Shown: positions 9,031 to 17,286, counted from the stretch's first letter. The stretch is 64,000 nt of DNA from Deltaproteobacteria bacterium (GCA_011526105.1 WYAZ01000142.1:62001-126000); one strand, 5' to 3'. Notes: generated by a model from the sequence alone, not told the origin. Made by a program: numbers and translations.

Positions 9031-9663
9031 CTAGGGGCGGTTGATGCCCGCGAAGGCAAGGATGAGCATGCCCGCTCCGTGGAGGTTGAAGGTGAGTGCC
9101 ACGGGATAGCGGTCCCCCAAGTCTCCGGCGAGGGGCAGCAGCGCGGCGACCTCCGCCCCGAACAGACCGAAGGCTGCGTAACGAACGCTCGGCGCGACGA
9201 GCCATTGCCCGTCCCCGCCGTTCGGTCGTCCGCTCCAACCGCCTCCGACCGAACCCCATCCCATGCCTGCCCCGACCGAGAACTGATGCACTCGATCCTC
9301 TCCCAGGTAGATAGCGTAGGCGGCGCGTGTGCCGAGGAATAAGTCCGCCGCGGCCCCACAGGGGCTCTCATCCACACATGCGCTCCGAAAGATCGCGCGC
9401 GCGCTCGCGACGTCCACGACGAGGCCTTGGTAGCTGATGGTAGCTGCATCGACGCCCAGCGACAGACCGCCCGCGCTTCCTTGGGCGTCGGCGACGAACC
9501 CGTAACCAGCGTGGACATTGAGTGGCCACAGATACACGTGATGGCTCCGCTTCGGATACTCCGCGATCTGAAACTCCGTGGCGGGCTCAGCCATGGCCGC
9601 GGTCGAGACCATGGTGACCACGAGTCCGAGCAATCCACGGACCGACGAAGGTCGCAAGGACAC
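9031..9663 (-). CDS. Outer-membrane beta-barrel-like protein
   Basis: 210 residues from GTG 9663. A signal peptide (RGLLGLVVTMVSTAAMAEP) is followed by alternating hydrophobic strands rich in Gly and aromatic residues (HVYLWPLNVHAGYGFV; HQFSVGAGMGWGSVGGGW) and a strand-like C-terminus (GAGMLILAFAGINRP). This fits a small outer-membrane barrel or lipid-binding beta protein. Two Cys residues (ACVDESPC) could form a disulfide in a loop. An open frame extends far upstream but lies antisense to the next gene and lacks coding character. Convergent with the gene ending at 8997. Confidence 0.7.
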   Translation of the reverse strand: MSLRPSSVRGLLGLVVTMVSTAAMAEPATEFQIAEYPKRSHHVYLWPLNVHAGYGFVADAQGSAGGLSLGVDAATISYQGLVVDVASARAIFRSACVDESPCGAAADLFLGTRAAYAIYLGEDRVHQFSVGAGMGWGSVGGGWSGRPNGGDGQWLVAPSVRYAAFGLFGAEVAALLPLAGDLGDRYPVALTFNLHGAGMLILAFAGINRP

Positions 9664-10018
9664 GCTGAATGGACGCCCGCCCGCACGCGGGCAGTCATGG
9701 GCGTGGCCGCGCAGCAATGAGCCGTCGGCGAACGGACTCTGGGGAACTGAGCGACGCCTCGAGCAGAACATCATGCTCACGAGGCCAAGCAATGATTGGT
9801 CCAGGTCTCTAGGCCGGCGGAACGTCTCACCGAAGCGCACGCAACACGCTGCGCCACGCTCCGAGTCCTCATCCGCTGAGTCCTCGAAGCGTCGTGTTCC
9901 CGAGGTCGAGGGTCGTCGGGCGCTCGGCCGCGGCGCTGCGAAGCGCCACTTCGACGCCTTCGGGCGGCTCCGACGAGCACGTCGGTCCTCGTGGCCACGT
10001 GTCTTCGTCCGTGGGCGT
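9664..10018. other. Intergenic region holding an upstream activator-like site
   Basis: No gene is supported here. The stretch separates a minus-strand barrel gene from the plus-strand gene at 10048. It contains the half-palindrome GACGC-CTTCGG-GCGGC at 9953-9968, annotated separately, and leads into the sigma-54-like promoter at 10019. Confidence 0.5.
9953..9968. promoter_or_regulatory. Candidate activator site (UAS), GACGC-N6-GCGGC
   Basis: GACGC, six bases, GCGGC. It ends 51 bp before the -24 element at 10019. The same half-palindrome recurs upstream of other sigma-54-like promoters of the island (12595, 15624, 21504, 25602, 29833). Proposed binding site of a Fis-HTH activator. Confidence 0.45.
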
Positions 10019-10034
10019 TGGCTCGGCCCTTGCT
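10019..10034 (+). promoter_or_regulatory. Sigma-54-like promoter (-24/-12)
   Basis: TGGC-TCGGCCC-TTGCT matches the TGGCAYRNNNNTTGCW consensus at the key GG and GC positions with exact spacing. The ATG at 10048 lies 15 nt after the C of the -12 element, which would leave a leader of only a few bases. Confidence 0.55.
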
Positions 10035-10047
10035 TGGACGAGAGCTC

Positions 10048-11208
10048 ATGAAGAGATCCTCGTTGTTCGCATTCGTGCTCGTCTCCCTCTGGACCTGGGC
10101 TGGACTGAGCCCAGGTCCCGCGGGCGCGCAGCTCATCAAGTCCCCCGGCCCCCACCCCGCCGAGAAGTCCGCGGTCGAGCACTTCCTGGCTGCGGTCAGC
10201 CATAAGGCCGGAAGCACGATCACCGCGGGCGCGATGAAGGGGGATCTGCCCGCGGCCCTTCTTGCCCTCGATGGCGTGGACCCTGCTCAGTTCGCTGGCT
10301 TCTCCGCTCAATTCAACCAGGCATGGAAGGCCTATGAAGCCCGAAAGCTCGAGGTCGACAAGGCGATCGAGACGGCCAAGGAGAAGAAGGCCGCCGGTGA
10401 TGACGCTGGGGCGATCGCAGCGCTGGGCCGAGTCATCACCGCGCCGACCGCCAAGCCGGACGGGACGGTCAAGAACCGAGCGCTCGACGCGGGCTACATC
10501 ATCCCGGCGGACGCGGAGCATCCTGCGCTCGAACTCCTCCTGAGCTGGACGGAGGAAGCGCGCGATTGGGCGAGCTTTCTGGACGGCTGCGTCATCCTCG
10601 GACTCAGGCACGAGGTCCAGGAGAAGGGGGTGGAGCGACTCATCTGGCTGGCCAGCAACCAGACCTTTCGGCAGTTGCCCGGCAGCGGTGACCTCGGCGC
10701 GGCGATGAACCGGCTGAATCGAGAGGCGTTCGGTGTCATCGACCGAGCGCGCTACAGCGGCCTCCAGTGCTTCACCTCCCTGGTGGACCGAGATGTGACG
10801 AAGGTGAACCTGCCCGACTACGGGAAGGTCAAACCAGGTCAGTGGCTGCTTCTCGCCGCCACGCTGGATGTCAGCGGAACCAGGGGCACGGCGAAGCGAG
10901 AGCAGAGCGGTGAGACTCCCTATGATTGCCGCGACTCGAAGAAGATCGATCGGATCGATCCGAGCGGGAAGGTGATCTACTTCCAAGACTGCAAGTTCAA
11001 GAAATACAAGAAGCAACTCGATCTGTCGGTGGAGTTCAAGTCGAAGCTTCCCGAGCACGGCTCCGGCGATTCGGCGAGGCTGATGTTGATTGGCCGGGTC
11101 AAGAAGGCAGGGACCAAGCTGGAGCTCGTGGACGCCTACCCGGTGTCCAAGCAGTTTCGGGATAGCTTCGAGCGGATGTCACCGCGCACCAAATCCTCCG
11201 CCTGGTGA
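10048..11208 (+). CDS. Secreted protein of unknown function
   Basis: 386 residues with a clear Sec signal peptide (MKRSSLFAFVLVSLWTWAGLSPGPAGAQ, cut after AGA/AQA). The mature part begins with an alpha-helical region containing a Lys/Ala-rich amphipathic helix (KAIETAKEKKAAGDDAGAIAALG), reminiscent of a TPR or coiled coil. It ends in a beta-rich domain (GQWLLLAATLDVSGTRG ... SARLMLIGRVKKAGTKLELVDAYPV) that looks like a small OB-type or NTF2-like fold. No catalytic motif is recognised. It is the first plus-strand unit of the island and sits directly behind a sigma-54-like promoter. Confidence 0.85.
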   Translation: MKRSSLFAFVLVSLWTWAGLSPGPAGAQLIKSPGPHPAEKSAVEHFLAAVSHKAGSTITAGAMKGDLPAALLALDGVDPAQFAGFSAQFNQAWKAYEARKLEVDKAIETAKEKKAAGDDAGAIAALGRVITAPTAKPDGTVKNRALDAGYIIPADAEHPALELLLSWTEEARDWASFLDGCVILGLRHEVQEKGVERLIWLASNQTFRQLPGSGDLGAAMNRLNREAFGVIDRARYSGLQCFTSLVDRDVTKVNLPDYGKVKPGQWLLLAATLDVSGTRGTAKREQSGETPYDCRDSKKIDRIDPSGKVIYFQDCKFKKYKKQLDLSVEFKSKLPEHGSGDSARLMLIGRVKKAGTKLELVDAYPVSKQFRDSFERMSPRTKSSAW

Positions 11209-11380
11209 GCTGGGGCGTGGGGCTTGGCGCTCCGAGGCGTCAGCCCGAGACGCGTCCGGGTGAGCGCGAGCGCTGGAGTCACCCCGAAGGTCCGTGCATT
11301 TGGAGACTTGGACGGTTGGACCGCAACCCGCAGAGAGGTGGAGGTAGGACCCGATGGGCACGAAACGAGGAGGACGTTCG

Positions 11381-11905
11381 ATGAAAGAGCAAGCATCACG
11401 GCCAGCGTCCGGAAGCGAGATGGAGCGGCAAGTCGCCGCCTTGCTCGAGCGGCGAAACGAGGACGGAGAGCCGTGCTTCTCCGACGCCGTGGTGCGGGAG
11501 GCGATCTCGTTCATGTGCATCGGTCTCAAGCGAGCCGCCCCGAGCATCGAGCTTCCCCGCTTTGCGCTCGAGTGTGTCGGCGAGCTCGCGGAGAAGGCCG
11601 GCGTGACGGCGGAGGATCCACCCGACGAGGTCGTCTCCAAGCTCGCCGCCTACCACGAGCACCACCGATCTCCCCTCGTGCGAGAGCTCGAGGCGCTGCT
11701 GCGGTCCAGCATGGGCGATGGCGCCCAGGACGCGGCGCGGCGGTTCGCCAAGTGGTTCGGCAACGACACCAAGCTCGCGTCGCTCGAGACCGGTGAGCGC
11801 CCGGAGGGGACGGTCCCAGCCGGGCCCGGCGCGCGATTCGCGGTGATGAACCAGCACGAGGGCGGACCCGGCAAACCGGCGACGCGTCGAAAGCTGCGTT
11901 TCTGA
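11381..11905 (+). CDS. Small cytoplasmic helical protein, unknown
   Basis: 174 residues. I choose ATG 11381 over the in-frame ATG at 11354 because GAGGAGG (11367-11373) lies 7 nt before it. The protein is largely alpha-helical (SEMERQVAALLERRNEDGEPCFSDAVVREAISFMC ... ALECVGELAEKAGV) with a basic C-terminal tail (PATRRKLRF). No family recognised. The 170 bp upstream show no good sigma-54-type promoter, so it may be read through from 10048. Confidence 0.75.
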   Translation: MKEQASRPASGSEMERQVAALLERRNEDGEPCFSDAVVREAISFMCIGLKRAAPSIELPRFALECVGELAEKAGVTAEDPPDEVVSKLAAYHEHHRSPLVRELEALLRSSMGDGAQDAARRFAKWFGNDTKLASLETGERPEGTVPAGPGARFAVMNQHEGGPGKPATRRKLRF

Positions 11906-11933
11906 TCCTGGGTCCCACCACACGGCGTCGAAC

Positions 11934-12279
11934 ATGCACATCAAGCACGTCATGACACCCAACACTCCCTCGAGCGCGGAGTCACCGGCCGCCAAGGCCA
12001 AGGCCCGCCTCCAGATCGTCGAACGAATCGCCCGCCTTCTCGGTGAGGCCGGCACGCTGCAGAAGATCGCGGCGGGGACCTCTCGCGAACTGGCCGCCGC
12101 CCACCGCGCGCACCGGGGGCCTCGGGTTTGCGGGAGGTCGATCGGGCGTAGGAAGCTGGGGCAGCCTAGCTCCCTTGGTGAGTGCTCATGCGGGCACGGA
12201 GGATCAGCGAGTGCGGCCGTGTTTTCGCATCTCGATCTCCTCCTCTATCGATAGATGGGCCGACTGGGATCACCCATGA
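11934..12279 (+). pseudogene. Possible small gene broken by a frameshift
   Basis: From ATG 11934 the first ~60 residues look coding (SPAAKAKARLQIVERIARLLGEAGTLQKIAAGTSRELAAAHR). Near a run of five G at about 12113 that frame loses coding character, while the +1 frame continues with a Gly-rich segment (GGLGFAGGRSGVGSWGSLAP) to a stop at 12279. One indel would join them. I cannot exclude that only the first part is a real short gene ending at 12254. No family recognised. Confidence 0.35.
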
Positions 12280-12442
12280 CGTAGAGCACCTGCTTGCCGC
12301 GCGGGTCTTGGCCTCGGTAGGAGTCGAGGCTTCTCTGCGCGTCCTGCAGGCTCGAGTAAGAGCCGCCTTTTCGAACCAGCGTGCTGTACCCGCTGTAGAT
12401 CGCGTAGCGACCGTCTCGGTCTTTCTGGATGGTGTAGTTCAT
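12245..12442 (-). CDS. Small basic protein, 65 residues
   Basis: ATG 12442 is preceded by AAGGAG 8 nt upstream, a strong ribosome site. The product (MNYTIQKDRDGRYAIYSGYS ... LYVMGDPSRPIYR) is rich in Tyr, Arg and Ser and has a repeated strand-turn pattern (RYAIYSGYSTLVRKGGSYSSLQDAQ). No known family. It is transcribed opposite to its neighbours, and a sigma-54-like sequence lies about 60 nt before its start. The short length, ribosome site and amino-acid composition argue for a real gene. Confidence 0.65.
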   Translation of the reverse strand: MNYTIQKDRDGRYAIYSGYSTLVRKGGSYSSLQDAQRSLDSYRGQDPRGKQVLYVMGDPSRPIYR

Positions 12443-12502
12443 GAGCTTCTCCTTCATGCGCCGTGGCCGGCGCTTCGTCAGTGGCGTCCACACCCATGTG
12501 TC

Positions 12503-12518
12503 AGCATCAGTCGTACCA
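12503..12518 (-). promoter_or_regulatory. Weak sigma-54-like promoter for the 65-residue protein
   Basis: Read on the minus strand: TGGTAC-GACTG-ATGCT. The GG and GC dinucleotides are correctly spaced, with two mismatches elsewhere. It lies 77 bp from the shared GACGC-N6-GCGTC site at 12595. Confidence 0.35.
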
Positions 12519-12594
12519 GGCTCGCAGGGCCACGGAATCGTTGTTCCTCGGCGCCGGGAAGGTCGCCGATCGTGCTGCGCGAGCGTCTCGCGTC

Positions 12595-12610
12595 GACGCT
12601 TCTCGGCGTC
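12595..12610. promoter_or_regulatory. Candidate UAS, perfect GACGC-N6-GCGTC, between divergent promoters
   Basis: Perfect inverted repeat GACGC-TTCTCG-GCGTC. It is 73 bp upstream of the plus-strand -24 element at 12683 and 77 bp from the weaker minus-strand promoter at 12518, so one site could serve both. Confidence 0.5.
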
Positions 12611-12682
12611 ACCCGCGGGCTCGCGGCGCGCAGCACACTCACAACCCCGTGGCGCTGGGGTGATCTCGACTTGACTCGGGGC

Positions 12683-12698
12683 TGGCCTGGGCTTTGCT
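12683..12698 (+). promoter_or_regulatory. Sigma-54-like promoter (-24/-12)
   Basis: TGGC-CTGGGCT-TTGCT, exact spacing. It is preceded by GACTCGGGGC, which resembles the GACTCGGGGT before the promoter at 21561. The next start codon, ATG 12711, is 14 nt after the -12 C. Confidence 0.6.
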
Positions 12699-12710
12699 CT
12701 CTGAGTGGCC

Positions 12711-13193
12711 ATGCCTGCAGGACGCCTCGAAGTACACGAGCAGTTCCCCCGCGAGCCACCGCCCGCGGCCTCTAACGCGACGGGCGGCTTCGGCCGCGAC
12801 GTCCTCGCCTCCGCGCTCGAGCTCCGGAGACCGGCCATGCAGGTATTCGACGCGGCGGTCGACCCGGGCTCCAAGCCTCTGGTCGATACGAGGTTCGAGA
12901 ACCTGACCGACGCCTCGCTGGAGATTCAATCGCTGCTCAGGCAGCGCTTCATGGGGAAGCTATCCGAACCCGAACGCTCCCGGCTCGAGCTTGCGGCGAA
13001 GGCGCTCGATGAAGCGGTCGGCGCGACCCGCTCGACCGACCGTCGCATCGATGCCGCGCGTCTTCCTCCGAACTCCAACGAGGTACCACGCCCTTCAAGG
13101 GACGGCTCGGCCACACTGACACTGCCATCGTCCCGAGCTCGAGCCGGGAGGGCGGATCGACCGAGTCGCGAGAGCTCGCGCGCCCGGCGTTGA
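12711..13193 (+). CDS. Hypothetical protein, first gene of the 12.7-kb transcription unit
   Basis: 160 residues from ATG 12711. The central part looks coding and helical (VFDAAVDPGSKPLVDTRFENLTDASLEIQSLLRQRFMGKLSEPERSRLELAAKALDEAVG). The last ~40 residues are Ser/Arg-rich and low in complexity. No family recognised. It lies directly behind a sigma-54-like promoter and 45 bp ahead of the catalase-like gene, so the two are probably co-transcribed. Confidence 0.6.
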   Translation: MPAGRLEVHEQFPREPPPAASNATGGFGRDVLASALELRRPAMQVFDAAVDPGSKPLVDTRFENLTDASLEIQSLLRQRFMGKLSEPERSRLELAAKALDEAVGATRSTDRRIDAARLPPNSNEVPRPSRDGSATLTLPSSRARAGRADRPSRESSRARR

Positions 13194-13238
13194 CCCACGC
13201 ACGATCAAGATCACGAGAAGCCACCAGGAGCAGCACCT

Positions 13239-15179
13239 ATGTCCATCAGCACTCAGTCCCGTCTCATCCTCAACCAACTGCAGACCCAGGACCCGGTGGG
13301 CGTGCGCAAGGCGCTCGACGAGGTGGCGCAGGAGACGCCCGGGGCGCTTCAAGCCTTCAGCGCGAAGACCGGCATCCCGCCGGCCGAGCTCCGCCTCGCG
13401 GCGGGTCTGGCGCTCGAGGAGAACCTCGGGCATCAGTTCGTCGCCGCCGGCGACCCTGCGGGGAAAGTGACCCGAGGCGCGGACAAGCCGTCGGCTTTTG
13501 GTCCCGCGGACGGCGGCGCGAATACCGGAGGTCTGACTCGGCTTCGTTTCGATGCTGGGGAGACGTCGAATGTCCAAAGCCTCGCGGTCGCTGGAGCCGC
13601 CCCGGACCTCTCGGCTGCGTTCACCACGCCCAGCTACGGCGTGGTCAGCGGGACGAGCGGAGCCTTGGGCGCGGTGCCTTCGTCGCGTGATCTGCTGTCG
13701 GTGCGCTCCGGCGACGCCGATCCGGCGAAAGTGGCGGCCGCGCTCAAGGAAGCGCTCTTGTCCCCCAACCCCGCGGTCGTGAAGAAGGCCGCGCGCACGC
13801 TTCAGATCCTCGAGTCCTATCAACGCAAGGCCGCGGCCGACGCCGAGAACTACGAGGGCACCGGCTTTGTTCCGTTTCGCTTTCCCAAGCTGGAGATCCG
13901 GTTGAGCGCCCAGGAGTCAGACGCGCTCGCGAGGGCGGTGACCACTACCCGAGATCCCGAGACGGCCGACATCGTGCTCATGAGCGCACAGAGAGGCGTG
14001 CTCACCCCGGCCGACCCCAGTGCCGCCGTCGCGAGTCCCGCCCTGATCAAGCTCGGCACCGGGGGCTCCGGCCTGCTCAAAGGCAGCGAAGGAAAGGAGT
14101 CGCCGCGCGGGGGCGCCAAGAGCTTTCACGAGGAGTGGATCAAAGAGGTGGAGCCCGGCATGCGCAACATCCGCGAGGTCATCATCAAGACCGCCGAGGC
14201 GCGCGGCGCCGCTTGTCCTTACGCTCGCGGGAACCACGCCAAAGGCGTCGAGTTCGGCGATGTGTCGATGAAGGTGAGCCCGCAGGCACCCGAGTGGGTG
14301 AAGGACCTGTTCGGATCGGTCGTGAAGGGCGGAATGGTCCGCGTGTCGGGCAGCCAGACCAACCCGGACGAGCCCGACTCCAAGCCGCACCAACCCGGCG
14401 TCCGCATCACGCTGCCGCTCGAGGGGCGCCTCGAAGATGGCACCGCTTCCCAGATACTCGACATCACCGCCAACTCCGGTGAGACCACGCACGCCAACAC
14501 CGGACGGAAGCACACCCACTTCACCAAGAGCCTGTCGCTGCCGTCGGAAGGGGGCCTCCTCGACTCGAACCCGGCTCGCGTTGCCAAGTTCCTCGCGGGC
14601 GGTCTGGTCCGCGGGGAGCTCTTCGAAGAGGTGGGGCAGATAAGGTCGGCCCTGGGCGCCACCAAGAAGGCGAACCAAGAGCCGTTTCACGAGCACGAGC
14701 TCTTTGCGCGCCACGCGTACTTCATCGACGGGCGATACGTGCAGATTCGGCTCGAGATCGTGGGCCCCAAGGACTTCCCGAATCCCGTCGACGACCCCGA
14801 TCCCAACGCCCGCCTGAACGCGGTGTCGAGCACGGTCGCCGATCGCGGCATGAAGATCGCGATGTACTTCACCGAGATCCCGGAGGGCCGAGCCGAGCTC
14901 GCCGAGGTGGAAGGATGGCAAGGACTGCGCGCTTCCGAGGTGCTCGCCGGGACGTTCGAAGTGCCGCCGCAGCAGGTCTCGAGCGACTCGGCCGCCCACG
15001 CGTACATGCAGGAGCATTCGTTCATCCCGGCCGGGGAGAAGATGGTGGCCACGGGCGTGGGACTCGGCCGTCACCGCACCGCGGTCTACCAGGCTTCCCA
15101 GGACCAGCGTCTGCTACGCCGCTCGCCGGCGTCGGGCCAGGCGAGCGGACGTCGTTCTGGGGGGATATCTGGGCTGTGA
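13239..15179 (+). CDS. Catalase-like haem protein with long N-terminal extension
   Basis: 646 residues; ribosome site AGGAG before ATG 13239. Residues 1-300 are unlike anything I know (helical start, then Gly/Ala-rich). Residues ~300-625 follow the landmarks of the catalase/allene-oxide-synthase superfamily: YARGNHAKGVEFG (candidate distal His333), an Asn-bearing ILDITANSGETT segment near residue 412, and at the C-terminal end LGRHRTAVYQASQDQR, matching the R-x3-[x]-Y-xxS proximal-Tyr helix of short catalase-related proteins (candidate ligand Tyr617). If so, it binds haem and may act on peroxides. Overall identity to true catalases is clearly low, so the activity may differ. No signal peptide. 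Second gene of its transcription unit. Confidence 0.6.
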   Translation: MSISTQSRLILNQLQTQDPVGVRKALDEVAQETPGALQAFSAKTGIPPAELRLAAGLALEENLGHQFVAAGDPAGKVTRGADKPSAFGPADGGANTGGLTRLRFDAGETSNVQSLAVAGAAPDLSAAFTTPSYGVVSGTSGALGAVPSSRDLLSVRSGDADPAKVAAALKEALLSPNPAVVKKAARTLQILESYQRKAAADAENYEGTGFVPFRFPKLEIRLSAQESDALARAVTTTRDPETADIVLMSAQRGVLTPADPSAAVASPALIKLGTGGSGLLKGSEGKESPRGGAKSFHEEWIKEVEPGMRNIREVIIKTAEARGAACPYARGNHAKGVEFGDVSMKVSPQAPEWVKDLFGSVVKGGMVRVSGSQTNPDEPDSKPHQPGVRITLPLEGRLEDGTASQILDITANSGETTHANTGRKHTHFTKSLSLPSEGGLLDSNPARVAKFLAGGLVRGELFEEVGQIRSALGATKKANQEPFHEHELFARHAYFIDGRYVQIRLEIVGPKDFPNPVDDPDPNARLNAVSSTVADRGMKIAMYFTEIPEGRAELAEVEGWQGLRASEVLAGTFEVPPQQVSSDSAAHAYMQEHSFIPAGEKMVATGVGLGRHRTAVYQASQDQRLLRRSPASGQASGRRSGGISGL

Positions 15180-15184
15180 CCGAG

Positions 15185-15200
15185 TGGCATGCTGCGTGCT
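15185..15200 (+). promoter_or_regulatory. Sigma-54-like promoter, one mismatch
   Basis: TGGCAT-GCTGC-GTGCT against TGGCAY-N5-TTGCW: only the first T of the -12 box differs. It starts 5 bp after the catalase-like gene stops and lies 50 nt before ATG 15250. I found no clear GACGC-N6-GCGKC site upstream of this one. Confidence 0.45.
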
Positions 15201-15249
15201 CGAAGCTTCGGCATGCTGAAAGCGATCTTGAAGAGCCAGGATCGACTCC

Positions 15250-15516
15250 ATGAGGTCGGTCGTAGAGACCTCGTCGGGCGTGTTGACGCGCGGAGAGATC
15301 GAATCGTGGCATCACTGGGTCCAAGACCGGACCGAGCCGGAACGCGAGGTCTACCGGGCTTTTCTTCCCCGCATACTCCAGGCGATCATCGACGCGAGAG
15401 CTGAGCGAACGCGCCGGACCAGAGAAGAACCAGAGCCGGCGGCGATCGCGGCGCGGTCCTGGGACGGTGGCTTCGAAGTGAAGCAAGAGCCCATCGCGCA
15501 CGATGGCTCGCGGTAG
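15250..15516 (+). CDS. Small charged protein, 88 residues
   Basis: The frame from ATG 15250 encodes an amphipathic, charged protein (GVLTRGEIESWHHWVQDRTEPEREVYRAFLPRILQAIIDARAERTRRTREEPEP). The helix with alternating charges and the sigma-54-like promoter just upstream support it as real. No family known. Confidence 0.55.
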   Translation: MRSVVETSSGVLTRGEIESWHHWVQDRTEPEREVYRAFLPRILQAIIDARAERTRRTREEPEPAAIAARSWDGGFEVKQEPIAHDGSR

Positions 15517-15623
15517 CGTCCTCCGCTTGAATCTCCATCCTTTCAGCGACGCCGAGACCTGCGCTCGTGCGCATTCGCTCGCGCGAAGAGTGCCCCGAAT
15601 GCTGCCGATGGGCGTCTCCGGCC

Positions 15624-15639
15624 GACGCTTTCATGCGTC
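15624..15639. promoter_or_regulatory. Candidate UAS, perfect GACGC-N6-GCGTC
   Basis: GACGC-TTTCAT-GCGTC, perfect inverted repeat. It ends exactly 42 bp before the -24 element at 15681, the same distance as the 21504 site before its promoter. Confidence 0.5.
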
Positions 15640-15680
15640 TTTGATGGGCGAGCGGAACGATCGGAGCTGAGTCCCCGCGT

Positions 15681-15696
15681 TGGCCTGCGTCTTGCT
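15681..15696 (+). promoter_or_regulatory. Sigma-54-like promoter (-24/-12)
   Basis: TGGC-CTGCGTC-TTGCT, exact spacing. The predicted transcript start near 15707 leaves a ~64-nt leader with an AAGGAG ribosome site before ATG 15771. Confidence 0.65.
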
Positions 15697-15770
15697 CTCT
15701 CTCGAGTGTGCGTGGCTGGGTTGATCCCCCGCCGTAGGGACAGGACCGAAACGCACCGAAGGAGCTCAGT

Positions 15771-16787
15771 ATGACCATCAGCACCACGAAACCCTCTACG
15801 AAACTCTCCATCCCCCACGACGTCGTCAAGAAGGTATCGGGCGCGCCCAAGGGCTTGGACGACACGCTGGTGCTCGAAACCATCGACTGCGCTCCGTTTG
15901 GACGCAGCGCCCCCAAAACCGATCTCGGCCCCTACCCCCGGACCCGCGAGAACGACGCCCTCGATCATATCGAGGCCGAGTCCGCCCTCGCGCGGCTGGG
16001 TCAGCGCTTCTACGACGCCGAGTACGGCTACATCAAGTACCTGGGCGACCTCTCCAAGGACTTCGGTCCGGGCCTCGAAGTGCATCCCAGCAACGGAGCC
16101 TTCCTAGCCGCCTATCCGGAGCCTCCGCCGGCTCAGGATGTGGTGAAGCGGGTGGACACGGTCTCCATCTCAAAGATCGAAAATGCGCAGCTGAAGGCCG
16201 TTGCCATGCGGGTCGACGAGACGCGGCCCGGAGTGGACCAGAGTCCGCTCGGATACGTCACCTTCGCGGAGCTGAAGCAAGCGAGCACCGACGACTTGAT
16301 GTGCATCCACGGGTCCGCGCTTCGCCAGATCGTCGAGAAGTACATGTACGAAGAGACGACCTACGGCAAGGCCCTCTCCACCGTGGAGCTCTACGCCAAC
16401 GCCCAAACCGGCGTGCGTGTCGAGGTAGACCGCCTCACGGCTCGCCGCTCCCTCACCAACAAGAAGATGACCGGGACCGATGCTCTTCGCATCGAGGTGC
16501 CACCGGGCTGCAACGTCTTGCTCTCTCCCCTCAGCACGAGCGGCCCCGCCGTGGCCCTCTCTTCGAAGGACGGGGTGATCGAGCTGAACCGCAGAGAGTT
16601 GAAGGAGAAGCTACCCGCCTACGACATTTGTCACTGCGCCTTCATCGTGGTCCGGCCGAGCGACGGTGGTCCGGGCAGCCAGCCGGAGGTCGTCGACCGA
16701 GCGGCGCTGATCCTCGACATCAGGCACCTCGGAGACATCGTGAACGATGCGCCGGTGAGGAAGTCGCTCAGCCTGGATCGCCCGTAG
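15771..16787 (+). CDS. Unknown protein with MTIS-type N-terminus
   Basis: 338 residues; GAAGGAG lies 6-8 nt before ATG 15771. The N-terminus (MTISTTKPSTKLSIPHDVVKKVSG) resembles in style those of the proteins at 13239 (MSIS) and 30400 (MTIT): Ser/Thr-rich, no signal peptide. The rest is a soluble alpha/beta protein with a beta-rich C-terminal half (LRIEVPPGCNVLLSPLSTSG; CHCAFIVVRPSD). No known domain. It heads a unit with the gene at 16822 (34-bp gap). Confidence 0.8.
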   Translation: MTISTTKPSTKLSIPHDVVKKVSGAPKGLDDTLVLETIDCAPFGRSAPKTDLGPYPRTRENDALDHIEAESALARLGQRFYDAEYGYIKYLGDLSKDFGPGLEVHPSNGAFLAAYPEPPPAQDVVKRVDTVSISKIENAQLKAVAMRVDETRPGVDQSPLGYVTFAELKQASTDDLMCIHGSALRQIVEKYMYEETTYGKALSTVELYANAQTGVRVEVDRLTARRSLTNKKMTGTDALRIEVPPGCNVLLSPLSTSGPAVALSSKDGVIELNRRELKEKLPAYDICHCAFIVVRPSDGGPGSQPEVVDRAALILDIRHLGDIVNDAPVRKSLSLDRP

Positions 16788-16821
16788 CACCCGAACCGGT
16801 AAGCGAAAGAAGCGAGAGCGA

Positions 16822-17286
16822 GTGAAGCTGAGTGTCCAGGTTCAGAGCCGCGCCGTCGTCTCGAAGGCCCCGCGAAGACCCTCCAACTTCTGGGGGGACC
16901 TAGAACGCGCTCCGGTCGAAGGACGCCAGAGGATGCTCGCGCGGCGGCGTGTCGCGGTGGAGCTGCTCGGCGCTGGAAGCCAGCAGGTCGGCAGTCCGTC
17001 GTGGGCGAGGGCGCAGAACGACCGACCCGCGCCGGAGCTGGGGTCCGTCATTCTGCGCCTCAGCGAGGAGATTGGTCGCGCCTACGGGGTGGAGCTCGAG
17101 GTCGTCGACCGAAGCGCGTCGGGCCAAGGTGGCCTTCGGAGAGAGGCCCTATACGGCGTCCTCATCGACGGTCGCCCAGCCGGCGGGATCGACACCTGTT
17201 CACATCGCTTCGAAGGCGCAAACCCAAGTCCGCGAGAGATCGCGTGTCGTCTGGTCCGTCGCGTCGAGCGGTACTTCGATGTTTGA
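16822..17286 (+). CDS. Hypothetical protein, 154 residues
   Basis: Start GTG 16822, 34 bp after the previous stop. A basic N-terminal third is followed by a compact alpha/beta segment (PELGSVILRLSEEIGRAYGVELEVVDRSAS ... YGVLIDGRPAGGIDTCSHRF) and a basic helix (REIACRLVRRVERYFDV). No family recognised. It is probably co-transcribed with 15771. Confidence 0.65.
   Translation: MKLSVQVQSRAVVSKAPRRPSNFWGDLERAPVEGRQRMLARRRVAVELLGAGSQQVGSPSWARAQNDRPAPELGSVILRLSEEIGRAYGVELEVVDRSASGQGGLRREALYGVLIDGRPAGGIDTCSHRFEGANPSPREIACRLVRRVERYFDV

Noticed and set aside
9031-11058. A 675-codon minus-strand frame
   Set aside because: Only its last ~210 codons look coding; the rest lies opposite the secreted protein at 10048 and is an antisense shadow.
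11231-11320. Possible sigma-54 promoter before the gene at 11381
   Set aside because: TGGC and GACGC elements occur but without a correctly spaced -12 box or second half-site.
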